The translations under genes and the position numbers were made by a program. From an uncultured Clostridia bacterium (GTDB taxonomy: Bacteria; Bacillota; Clostridia; Oscillospirales; CAG-272): a stretch of DNA of 5,481 bases. Positions 1 through 5,481 of the stretch are shown here, piece after piece. The DNA is taken from positions 1 through 5,481 of the forward strand of contig CALGZV010000259.1 of assembly GCA_937934385.1 (NCBI GenBank), read 5' to 3'. The notes beneath the pieces were generated by a model. It was not told where the DNA came from and made no database searches. It saw only the letters and a list, made by a program, of their open reading frames with translations. Within the stretch, counting starts at the first letter, position 1. Each line of letters begins with the position of its first letter.

Positions 1-430
1 TAGTCCTCAATATATTGTCGGCATCAAAAACAATATATCCGTCATAATTTTCTATACCGTAATCTTTATCTATTCTGTCAAATAAAAATTCGAGTGCATA
101 TCCCTTACGGGCATGTCCGGGATCATCTCTTTCATAGACATTTGCGCCGTGCGCACGGCAAATTTCAGAGGTTTTATCTGTGCAGTTATCCGCAACAACA
201 AACACATCAACAAGCGACATGTCATAGTCCTGCGCCTGTATACTGTCCAACAGATTGCCTATGACTTTTTCTTCATTGCGCGCTGCAATAACTATTCCGT
301 ATTTATGAAGCCGCGATGTCTCTGTAAATGTTTTTTCCTTTGCAAAGAACCCTATCACCATATAAACAAATTTATACAGTGTAAGTACCGTAACCGCAGC
401 CGTTATACAGCTCAATATTCCGATCAGCAT
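1..430 (-). CDS. Family 2 glycosyltransferase, N-terminal part (runs off left edge)
   Basis: I translated this frame by hand. It is open from an ATG at 430-428 to the left edge, giving 143 residues with no stop. Residues 1-29 are hydrophobic and read as a membrane anchor, followed by a GT-A nucleotide-sugar-binding fold: IVIAARNEE at 46-54 (first beta strand), VVADNCTDKT at 78-87, ERDDPGHARKGYAL at 100-113, and the DAD metal-binding motif at 136-138. This is the pattern of membrane-bound processive or polyprenyl-linked GT2 enzymes (COG1215-like) that transfer sugars from nucleotide donors on the cytoplasmic face of the membrane. The acceptor-binding and C-terminal membrane parts lie outside the window, so donor and product cannot be named. 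An AGGAG site six bases upstream (437-441) supports the start. It lies 24 bases after prmC with no terminator between, so it is probably the third gene of that operon. GT2 membership is firm; the substrate is unknown. Confidence 0.9.
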   Translation of the reverse strand, partial: MLIGILSCITAAVTVLTLYKFVYMVIGFFAKEKTFTETSRLHKYGIVIAARNEEKVIGNLLDSIQAQDYDMSLVDVFVVADNCTDKTSEICRAHGANVYERDDPGHARKGYALEFLFDRIDKDYGIENYDGYIVFDADNILRT

Positions 431-436
431 AAAGTG

Positions 437-441
437 CTCCT
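437..441 (-). promoter_or_regulatory. Ribosome binding site of the glycosyltransferase gene
   Basis: AGGAG on the minus strand, six bases before the ATG at 430-428, lies in the 24-base gap after the prmC stop. It fixes the start of the glycosyltransferase and shows that the gene has its own initiation site rather than depending only on coupling to prmC. Confidence 0.7.
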
Positions 442-454
442 AAGCGTATCAAAT

Positions 455-1207
455 TCAAAACCTTATTAAAGCAACACGGTCATTTCCGCCGTAATCCTTA
501 TATATATCGCACGTCTTTGCGCCGTGTGCGGACGCAACCGATCTGATACAGTCCGCCTGGTCATAACCGATCTCAAACAAAAACGCCCCACCGTTTTTTA
601 AAAGCAGAGGATAAACGGACAGAAACATATCATAAAAATCAATTCCTGTCTTGCCGCCGTCAAGCGCAGCGCGGGGCTCCCTTTTTACCTGCTCCGAAAG
701 CGTGTCTATAACATCAGTCCGTATATACGGAGGATTTGATACGATTACATCATATATTTCATCGGTCAGACCGTTAACAAGGCGCAACTGTTCGACGCAG
801 TCGTCCGACATTGCGTCCGCCTGAATAATCCTTAACCTATCGGAAACACCGTTATCCACAGAATTGAGCCGTGCAATCTCGGCCGCTCTTCCGTAAAGCT
901 CCACCGCATCCGCAGACACATCCGGTCGCTCGCAAAGAGAAGATATCGCGATACATCCGCTGCCGGTACAAAGATCCAAAAAACGGCCGTTTTCCGGAAG
1001 CATACACGCAAGTTTTTCCACAAGAAGCTCGGTATCGGATCTCGGGATAAGTACATCAGGCGATACACGGTATGTCTGCCGCCAAAAATACCATTCTCCT
1101 ATAATATAAGCGAGCGGTTCCCCGGCTTCAAGCCGGGATACCGCCGCTCTGTACTCCGCTTCGGCACGGAAATGTTCCCTTAAAAATCTTTCCTCACGAT
1201 CGGTCAT
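455..1207 (-). CDS. prmC: Peptide chain release factor N5-glutamine methyltransferase
   Basis: PrmC is a cytoplasmic enzyme that uses S-adenosylmethionine to methylate the glutamine of the GGQ motif in release factors RF1 and RF2, which speeds peptide release. The 250-residue product shows the linker motif GEPLAYIIGEWYFW (29-42), the segment LIPRSDTELLVE (53-64; the usual form is PRPDTE or PRPETE), SAM-binding motif I DLCTGSGCIA (78-87), and the catalytic NPPY (158-161) that binds the substrate glutamine. It ends in a typical GNDRVALIRF. The protein is shorter than the roughly 280 residues usual for the family, and the loss is all in the N-terminal helical domain. The start is well fixed: the ATG overlaps the upstream stop as TAATG, an AGGA-type site lies 11 bases before it, and an in-frame TGA at 1225-1223 leaves no room for a longer product. 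It is translationally coupled to the DUF1385 gene, a common Firmicutes pairing. Confidence 0.96.
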   Translation of the reverse strand: MTDREERFLREHFRAEAEYRAAVSRLEAGEPLAYIIGEWYFWRQTYRVSPDVLIPRSDTELLVEKLACMLPENGRFLDLCTGSGCIAISSLCERPDVSADAVELYGRAAEIARLNSVDNGVSDRLRIIQADAMSDDCVEQLRLVNGLTDEIYDVIVSNPPYIRTDVIDTLSEQVKREPRAALDGGKTGIDFYDMFLSVYPLLLKNGGAFLFEIGYDQADCIRSVASAHGAKTCDIYKDYGGNDRVALIRF

Positions 1208-2289
1208 TATTCTTCTTTTCCTTCAGATACATCATCCGTATTTGAATTATCAGAATCTCCGGTTTCATTCTGCTTCACTTCTACGGAAGAAACATCGTCG
1301 GCCTTCTGTTCTGCCGCGGCAGCGTTCTTTCCGGCTGCATATTCCGGAAATTCTTCCGGCATACAGCTTTTAAGCGCATCGATAGCGACCGCAAGCTGAT
1401 CAAGATCAGGCTCCCGTGTGGTTATCCTCTGCATCCAGAGTCCCGGAGCCGACAATGCCCTTACAACTGCATTATCATGCTTTCCGGCATACATAAGAAA
1501 TTCATAGCCTATACCTATAACAAAAGGAAGCATGACAAGCTTTGTCACCAATCTTAAGAATATATTATCCCATGTAACAAACGGAAGCGAATATATAATT
1601 ATTGAAATCGCGATCATAACGAACATAAAGCTCGTTCCGCAGCGAGGATGAAAACGCTTGAATTTCTTTGCATTCTCGGGAGTCAACTCCTCCCCTGCCT
1701 CATAACAGAAAATCGACTTATGCTCAGCGCCGTGGTATTCAAAGGTCCGTCTTATATCTGGCATGAGCGAGACTGCCCACAGATATACAACAAAAATAAC
1801 TACTTTAATAAGACCTTCGATAAGATTCTTAAACCACCCGAGCCCGCCGCCGGTAATACTGTCCGCAAGCTTTGTAAGCCATATCGGAAGAACAAAGAAA
1901 ATTCCGACTCCGAGCGCAACGCCGAGTACAGCCGATATAACCATAATAATATCCATTATACTTTTGCCGAACTTTTCGCGCAGCCATTTCTCAAATTTCG
2001 ATTCCTCTTCCTCGTCATCAATTCCGTAGGCCTCCGCCGATATCGAAAGAGTTTTATAGCTCAGCATAAGCATTTCAACAAAATTGACAGCTCCGCGTAT
2101 AATCGGAATATTGAGAAACTTATATTTTTTTCTCAACGACACAAATTCCCGGTTTTCGGTAACAATACTTCTGTCTTCTCTGCGGACAGAAACCGAATAT
2201 TTATCTTTGTGTCTCATCATAACGCCCTCGAGTACGGCTTGTCCTCCGACAACTCCGAGACGCGGGTTTCTGAAAGTATTTTTATCCAT
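1207..2289 (-). CDS. DUF1385 (YqhQ-like) multi-pass membrane protein
   Basis: This 360-residue product belongs to the DUF1385/COG3872 family (YqhQ in Bacillus), whose function is not established. Family signatures are clear: GGQAVLEGVMMR at 15-26, EYHGAEHK at 184-191 and FHPRCGTSF at 213-221. Hydrophobic segments near 111-138, 157-176, 219-237 and 247-267 suggest about four membrane spans. The two His/Cys-containing motifs flank the loop between spans two and three, so His186, Glu189, His190, His214 and Cys217 could form a metal or catalytic site; this is my inference. Residues 318-360 form a hydrophilic, acidic Ala/Glu/Asp/Ser-rich tail that looks disordered. The ATG at 2289 has an AAAGG site nine bases upstream. 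The gene is first in an operon with prmC, its TAA overlapping the prmC ATG by one base. In many Firmicutes the family sits beside prmC and prfA, which hints at a link to translation or simply a conserved housekeeping cluster. Confidence 0.93.
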   Translation of the reverse strand: MDKNTFRNPRLGVVGGQAVLEGVMMRHKDKYSVSVRREDRSIVTENREFVSLRKKYKFLNIPIIRGAVNFVEMLMLSYKTLSISAEAYGIDDEEEESKFEKWLREKFGKSIMDIIMVISAVLGVALGVGIFFVLPIWLTKLADSITGGGLGWFKNLIEGLIKVVIFVVYLWAVSLMPDIRRTFEYHGAEHKSIFCYEAGEELTPENAKKFKRFHPRCGTSFMFVMIAISIIIYSLPFVTWDNIFLRLVTKLVMLPFVIGIGYEFLMYAGKHDNAVVRALSAPGLWMQRITTREPDLDQLAVAIDALKSCMPEEFPEYAAGKNAAAAEQKADDVSSVEVKQNETGDSDNSNTDDVSEGKEE

Positions 2290-2348
2290 AATTTATCGCC
2301 TTTCAGTTTAGATATAAATAAAGCATTTTATTCGAACAATCCTGATTC

Positions 2349-2377
2349 ATTATAGCACGTCCGGCAGTTAAAGTCAA
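2349..2377 (-). promoter_or_regulatory. Sigma-A type promoter of the DUF1385-prmC-glycosyltransferase operon
   Basis: On the minus strand, TTGACT (2377-2372) and a perfect TATAAT (2354-2349) are separated by exactly 17 bases, one mismatch from the housekeeping consensus. Transcription should begin near 2342, giving a leader of about 52 bases before the DUF1385 ATG. It lies just downstream of the terminator that closes the EF-G-like gene, so the operon has its own independent expression. I see no operator-like repeat around it, which suggests constitutive use. Confidence 0.85.
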
Positions 2378-2425
2378 TTAAACCACTCATCGTTTAAATA
2401 AATTTACATATTATATGTATTATCC

Positions 2426-2452
2426 AAAAAAGCGCCGTTTCCGGCGCTTTTT
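2426..2452 (-). terminator. Intrinsic terminator after the EF-G-like gene
   Basis: In the minus-strand RNA, AGCGCCG pairs perfectly with CGGCGCU across a GAAA tetraloop (2441-2438), extended by four A-U pairs and followed by six U residues (2431-2426). It begins about ten bases after the EF-G-like stop codon and precedes the next promoter, so it separates the two transcription units. The flanking A and T tracts make it potentially active in both directions, but there is no plus-strand gene to terminate. Confidence 0.92.
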
Positions 2453-2462
2453 AATTTCAATC

Positions 2463-4529
2463 TTATTCCTGTTTTTGCTGTGCTTCCGCAATAACCTTCT
2501 GTGCAAGCTGGGCAGGAAGCTCCTCATACCTCACAAAATAGTAGGTAAAGCTGCCCTTTCCCTGAGCCATTGCGCGCAGCGCAACTGTGTAATCGCTCAT
2601 CTCCGACTTCGGAACGTCGGCGCTTACAATCTGATATCCCTTTTTATCCTCACACGGATCTATTCCGTTTACACGTCCGCGGCGCTTATTAAGATCGCCC
2701 ATAATATCACCGACAATATCTCCGGGAACACAGACTTTAAGCTCGCCCACAGGTTCAAGAATAACCGGATTTGCAGCCGAAAGCTCCTTATATGCTAAAT
2801 TTGCCGCTATTTTAAACGCCATTTCCGAGGAATCCACATCATGATACGAACCGTCATAAAGGTCGGCCGCGAGTCCTGTCATAGGAAATCCGGCAAGCAC
2901 GCCCTTCTGCATAGATTCGGAAAGCCCTTTTTCCACCGCAGGGAAATACCCCTTCGGCACGCTTCCTCCGACAACAGATTCGGTAAATTTAAGTCCGTCT
3001 CCGTCATACGGCGCAAAATGAATTTTTACATGTCCGTACTGTCCGTGACCTCCGGATTGCTTTTTATGTTTTCCTTCCGCATCTATCTTCTTTTTTATAG
3101 CCTCACGGTATGCGATTTTAGGATCGCTCATATCTACCGTTACACCGTAACGCGTTTTAAGTTTTGCCGCAACAACGTCAAGGTGTATATCACCGAGACC
3201 GGAGATAAGCAGCTGTTTTGTCTCGGCGTCATTTTCAAAGCGGATCGTATAATCTTCCTCAAGCAAGCGGCTTATTCCCGACGCTATCTTATCCTCATCG
3301 CCCTTGGCCTTAGGCACTACCGCCTTTGTATAGAAAGGCTCGGGAAAGCTCAGACCGAGATACTCTTTCATAGAAGCGTTTGAAGCAAGCGTATCTCCGG
3401 TATCCGTTCCGGTCAGTTTTGCTATCATGCCTATATCGCCGCAGGCCAGCGAATCCACTTCCGTCTGTTTTTTACCTCTTATCGTATATATGTGTGCCAT
3501 TCGCTCAGACACACCGGAACGAAGATTTGTAAGCGTCATCTGATTTGTAAGCGTTCCTGTCATTACCTTAAAGAACGTCATTTTTCCTACGAAAGGATCG
3601 GCAACGGTCTTGAAAACAAACAGCGCGGTATCCGAATCGTCTTTATCTATAGCAATATCCTCGCCGTCATTTGACTTCTCCGCGCCCTTCGCCGTACAGC
3701 GCGGAAAAGATTCGGCAACAGTATCCATAAGCGTCTCAATGCCCCACATTTTTGCCGCCGATCCGCACAGCACGGGCACGATACTGCCGTGTATTATTCC
3801 CTCATGAATAGCCTCGACAGCTTCATCGTAGGTTATTGGAGTTCCCGCGAAATATTTCTCCATAAGCTCGTCACTGACTCCGGCTATAGCTTCAAAAAGC
3901 ATGTCGCGGTATTTTTCTACGACCTCATCATATCCGTCGGGAATCTCTCCCTCAGTATGAGCGCCTGTCTTGTCATAGATATAGGTTTTTTTATCGATAA
4001 GCTTGATAAATCCGGTAACTTTATCTCCTTCAACCATCGGTATCATAAGCGGGCATACCGAAACTCCGAAGGCGTCGTGAAGCTGTGTAAACACTCTGTT
4101 GAAACGGCATTCGGGATCGTCAAACTTATTTACAAAAAAGGCCTTTGGAATTCCCGCTTCCGTTGCGCGGTCCCACGCAAGCTCGGTGCCGACTTCAATT
4201 CCGGCCTTTCCGTCAACAACGATGACGGCGCTGTCGGCAACGCGAACTCCCTCGACCATCTCCCCGACAAAATCAAGATATCCGGGAGTATCGATAATGT
4301 TTATTTTTACGTCCTTCCACATAAGCGGAGCAATTGCGGTCTGAAGTGTAAATCCTCTTTTTATTTCCTCGGGATCATAGTCACATACGGTATTACCGTC
4401 AACAGGCGTACCAAGCCTGTCGGTCTCTTTAGCTATATAGAGCATAGCTTCAGATACAGAAGTTTTTCCGGCTCCCCCGTGTCCGAGAAAGCATACGTTA
4501 CGAATTTGTTTTGTGACTGTCATAGCCAT
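2463..4529 (-). CDS. EF-G-like translational GTPase (EF-G paralogue, EF-G2 type)
   Basis: This complete 688-residue protein has full EF-G architecture. The G domain carries the P-loop GHGGAGKTS (16-24), switch I RGFTLQT (58-64), G3 DTPGYLDF (80-87), G4 NKFD (134-137) and G5 near GSAAK (256-260). Domain II follows at about 300-385, domain III at about 395-470 with SGLGDIHLDVV (443-453), domain IV with SGGHGQYGHV (492-501) and DGSYHDVDSSEM (559-570), and domain V at about 590-670 with GDIMGDLNKRRGRV (607-620). G3 has Tyr84 where EF-G and EF-Tu have the catalytic His, as in EF-G2 type paralogues. With no rpsL, rpsG or tuf nearby, this is probably not the housekeeping fusA. The His in YHDVDSS, equivalent by motif to E. 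coli EF-G His583 at the domain IV tip, is kept, so ribosome contact is plausible. An AAAGGAG site nine bases before the ATG picks Met1 over Met3. The gene stands alone between two terminators. The true role (translocation, recycling or stress) is unknown. Confidence 0.93.
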   Translation of the reverse strand: MAMTVTKQIRNVCFLGHGGAGKTSVSEAMLYIAKETDRLGTPVDGNTVCDYDPEEIKRGFTLQTAIAPLMWKDVKINIIDTPGYLDFVGEMVEGVRVADSAVIVVDGKAGIEVGTELAWDRATEAGIPKAFFVNKFDDPECRFNRVFTQLHDAFGVSVCPLMIPMVEGDKVTGFIKLIDKKTYIYDKTGAHTEGEIPDGYDEVVEKYRDMLFEAIAGVSDELMEKYFAGTPITYDEAVEAIHEGIIHGSIVPVLCGSAAKMWGIETLMDTVAESFPRCTAKGAEKSNDGEDIAIDKDDSDTALFVFKTVADPFVGKMTFFKVMTGTLTNQMTLTNLRSGVSERMAHIYTIRGKKQTEVDSLACGDIGMIAKLTGTDTGDTLASNASMKEYLGLSFPEPFYTKAVVPKAKGDEDKIASGISRLLEEDYTIRFENDAETKQLLISGLGDIHLDVVAAKLKTRYGVTVDMSDPKIAYREAIKKKIDAEGKHKKQSGGHGQYGHVKIHFAPYDGDGLKFTESVVGGSVPKGYFPAVEKGLSESMQKGVLAGFPMTGLAADLYDGSYHDVDSSEMAFKIAANLAYKELSAANPVILEPVGELKVCVPGDIVGDIMGDLNKRRGRVNGIDPCEDKKGYQIVSADVPKSEMSDYTVALRAMAQGKGSFTYYFVRYEELPAQLAQKVIAEAQQKQE

Positions 4530-4538
4530 GGCTTAGAG

Positions 4539-4545
4539 CTCCTTT
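4539..4545 (-). promoter_or_regulatory. Ribosome binding site of the EF-G-like gene
   Basis: AAAGGAG, a near-perfect anti-16S match, is spaced nine bases from the ATG at 4529. A second ATG two codons on (4523) would be 15 bases away, so the first is the likely start. The strength of this site suggests efficient translation. Confidence 0.8.
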
Positions 4546-4570
4546 ACTGTTTTTTATAATATCGAATGAC

Positions 4571-4583
4571 ATAACTGAGTTAT
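4571..4583. repeat. Perfect 13-base dyad in the leader of the EF-G-like gene
   Basis: ATAACT-G-AGTTAT is a perfect inverted repeat with one central base. It lies just downstream of the second candidate promoter, at about +5 to +17 of its predicted start, and some 40 bases before the EF-G-like ATG. The position would suit an operator for a dimeric regulator, but it is short and A/T-rich, so chance is not excluded. As RNA it could not form a good hairpin because the loop would be one base. Confidence 0.4.
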
Positions 4584-4593
4584 ACGCCACTCT

Positions 4594-4623
4594 ATAATAT
4601 ATTCAAATATTGTTCAGGATCAA
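4594..4623 (-). promoter_or_regulatory. Second, weaker candidate promoter of the EF-G-like gene
   Basis: TTGATC (4623-4618) and TATTAT (4599-4594) are separated by 18 bases, four and five matches to consensus. It would start transcription near 4587 and give a leader of about 58 bases. The region is A/T-rich, so such a match can arise by chance; it is less convincing than the upstream promoter. Confidence 0.4.
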
Positions 4624-4629
4624 TCTATG

Positions 4630-4653
4630 CAGTTGTTTTTCTGAAAAAAACTG
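4630..4653 (-). repeat. A/T-rich inverted repeat in the leader of the EF-G-like gene
   Basis: CAGTT plus a T run pairs with an A run plus AACTG around a four-base loop, with one mismatch in about ten positions. It lies between the two candidate promoters, so it would be a hairpin only in transcripts from the upstream one. It has no GC-rich core and no U tract after it, so it is not an intrinsic terminator. A role in transcript stability is possible but unproven. Confidence 0.4.
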
Positions 4654-4690
4654 TTATTCTCTATAGCTTTTTTAACACTTCTCACAAATT

Positions 4691-4719
4691 ATTATACATC
4701 TATTCCAAAAATAATGCAA
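4691..4719 (-). promoter_or_regulatory. Main promoter of the EF-G-like gene
   Basis: TTGCAT (4719-4714) and a perfect TATAAT (4696-4691) are separated by 17 bases, a sigma-A type promoter. It lies after the terminator of the radical SAM gene. The predicted start near 4684 leaves an unusually long leader of about 155 bases before the ATG, holding a hairpin, a second promoter-like site and a dyad. In the 305-base gap 4530-4834 I see no short gene or RNA gene beyond these sites. Confidence 0.75.
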
Positions 4720-4754
4720 GAGTACAAATAAAAAAAACACTTATGCGTATGTAG

Positions 4755-4793
4755 AAAAAAAGGAGTATTTTTTGTGCATAATGCACACACTCC
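4755..4793 (-). terminator. Two-part hairpin terminator after the radical SAM gene
   Basis: In the minus-strand RNA, GGAGU (4793-4789) pairs with ACUCC (4766-4762), directly followed by seven U residues (4761-4755). The enclosed segment forms its own hairpin, GUGCA with UGCAC (4786-4782 with 4778-4774). The stems are separated by an unpaired A-rich bulge on the 3' side. It begins about 40 bases after the radical SAM stop codon. The U tract and position argue for termination; the five-pair closing stem and internal loop make it an unusual shape. Confidence 0.68.
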
Positions 4794-4834
4794 CCGTTTT
4801 TATTCAGTTTATATTGATCTGCCTGCATCAAAGC

Positions 4835-5481
4835 CTACCCGCAATATCTGCTGCCCTGCATAGAACATCTGCGCACAAATTCCTTATCAATTTCATTCAT
4901 AACGACAAATTTCTTTTTACTCCATCCCGGAGCTATCAAACGGTCGGCTGTTCCGTCTCCGGTAACGCGTCCGATAACCGTTTCGGCAGGCATAAGCTCA
5001 ATCTGAGATACAACGACCGAAACATAGTCTTCAAGAGTCATAACATCAAATTCGCCGCGCATATACTGCCCCGCCATCCTAGTTCCGTCCATAATATGAA
5101 GAAGATGTATCTTAAGGCTGTGCGGACGCAGCTTTGCCAGTTTTTCGGCTGTAATGCACATCATTTCCGGACTTTCACCCGGAAGTCCGTTTATAATATG
5201 AACACAGACATTTATTCCGCGATTTGAGAGTTTCTCATAAGAACGCAAAAATTCATCGTAACTGTGTCCGCGGTTTATTTTTTCCGCCGTAGAATCAAAT
5301 GCCGTCTGAAGACCCAGTTCAACAACAAGAAATTTCTCTTTTGCAATATTTTCAAGCAGATCAAGCGTCGGTTCAGGCAGGCAATCGACACGTGTAGCAA
5401 TATTCATTCCCTCCGTCCCTGGAATCGACAAAATCTCACGGTAAATACTCTCAAGCCTTTGTAAAGGTGCATATGTATTCG
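4835..5481 (-). CDS. Radical SAM protein, TIGR01212/YhcC family, C-terminal part
   Basis: The frame is open to the right edge, giving 214 visible residues that end at TAG (4837-4835). Family motifs, numbered from the edge, are NTYAPLQRL (1-9), VELGLQTA (53-60), INRGHSYDEF (68-77), NGLPGES (97-103), KIHLLHIMDGT (123-133) and RVTGDG (171-176). They match the TIGR01212 family, which includes E. coli YhcC; these are cytoplasmic radical SAM enzymes whose substrate is not established. The N-terminal part that should carry the CX3CX2C iron-sulfur motif is outside the window, so activity cannot be judged here. A TTG at 5431 should not be taken as the start, because conserved family sequence continues upstream of it. 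The C-terminus ends in a Cys-containing tail (CSMQGSRYCG). It is the last gene of its unit, since a terminator follows and the next gene has its own promoter. Confidence 0.92.
   Translation of the reverse strand, partial: NTYAPLQRLESIYREILSIPGTEGMNIATRVDCLPEPTLDLLENIAKEKFLVVELGLQTAFDSTAEKINRGHSYDEFLRSYEKLSNRGINVCVHIINGLPGESPEMMCITAEKLAKLRPHSLKIHLLHIMDGTRMAGQYMRGEFDVMTLEDYVSVVVSQIELMPAETVIGRVTGDGTADRLIAPGWSKKKFVVMNEIDKEFVRRCSMQGSRYCG

Noticed and set aside
832..1068. 78-codon open frame on the minus strand in another frame of prmC
   Set aside because: It is wholly inside prmC, which has intact SAM and NPPY motifs; no sign of a programmed overlap.
1648..2355. 235-codon open frame on the plus strand
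   Set aside because: It is antisense to the DUF1385 gene and runs through its promoter region; the translation is low-complexity with no recognisable domain.
2841..3383. 180-codon open frame on the plus strand
   Set aside because: It is antisense to domains III-IV of the EF-G-like gene with no independent support.
2463..4529. Tet(M)/Tet(O)-type ribosomal protection protein
   Set aside because: The P-loop is GHGGAGKTS rather than the HVDAGKTT form of Tet proteins and housekeeping EF-G, and the G3 Tyr fits EF-G2 paralogues. There are no mobile-element signs nearby.
3789..4559. 256-codon open frame on the plus strand
   Set aside because: It lies antisense to the G domain of the EF-G-like gene, whose motifs are unmistakable. 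The plus-strand product shows no domain I recognise and no convincing ribosome binding site. It is a codon-bias shadow.
4530..4690. A known riboswitch or T-box in the leader of the EF-G-like gene
   Set aside because: The leader is A/T-rich with one weak hairpin and a short dyad; I find no conserved riboswitch core, T-box sequence or terminator/antiterminator pair.
4772..5227. 151-codon open frame on the plus strand
   Set aside because: It overlaps the radical SAM gene antisense and begins inside its terminator; no domain or ribosome binding site.
5429..5431. TTG at this position as the start of the radical SAM gene
   Set aside because: The same frame stays open to the window edge and encodes the conserved NTYAPLQRL segment upstream, so the gene is cut by the window rather than short.
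1..5481. Mobile element, CRISPR array, tRNA or a new multi-gene system
   Set aside because: I saw no transposase or integrase, no regularly spaced direct repeats and no tRNA-like fold. The genes are mostly housekeeping or widely conserved families with ordinary operon structure.

Overview
All five genes in this window lie on the minus strand, so it reads right to left. The proteins resemble those of Firmicutes, most likely an anaerobic Clostridia member: a DUF1385 (YqhQ-like) gene next to prmC, a clostridial-type EF-G-like GTPase, strong AGGAG ribosome binding sites, sigma-A type promoters, and moderate-GC genes separated by AT-rich gaps. That placement is inference; there is no rRNA or other marker to fix it.

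Right to left, the layout has three transcription units. (1) The C-terminal part of a TIGR01212/YhcC-type radical SAM protein enters from the right edge, stops at 4835 and is followed by a two-part hairpin terminator (4755-4793). (2) A 305-base gap holds a good promoter (4691-4719), a second weaker one (4594-4623), a perfect 13-base dyad and an A/T-rich hairpin. It leads into a complete 688-residue EF-G-like translational GTPase (2463-4529), which closes with a textbook GAAA-loop terminator (2426-2452). (3) A near-consensus promoter (2349-2377) drives a tight operon: a DUF1385 membrane protein, prmC (joined to it by a one-base TAATG overlap), and, 24 bases further on, a family 2 glycosyltransferase that runs off the left edge.

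Two genes touch translation: prmC methylates release factors, and the EF-G paralogue presumably works on the ribosome. The others are a membrane protein of unknown function, a radical SAM enzyme of unknown substrate, and an envelope or polysaccharide glycosyltransferase. I see no mobile element, CRISPR array, RNA gene or defence island, and no clear new multi-gene system. The points most worth a second look are the Tyr replacing the catalytic His in the G3 motif of the EF-G paralogue, the long two-promoter leader before it, the shortened N-terminus of PrmC, and the glycosyltransferase sitting where prfA often follows prmC.
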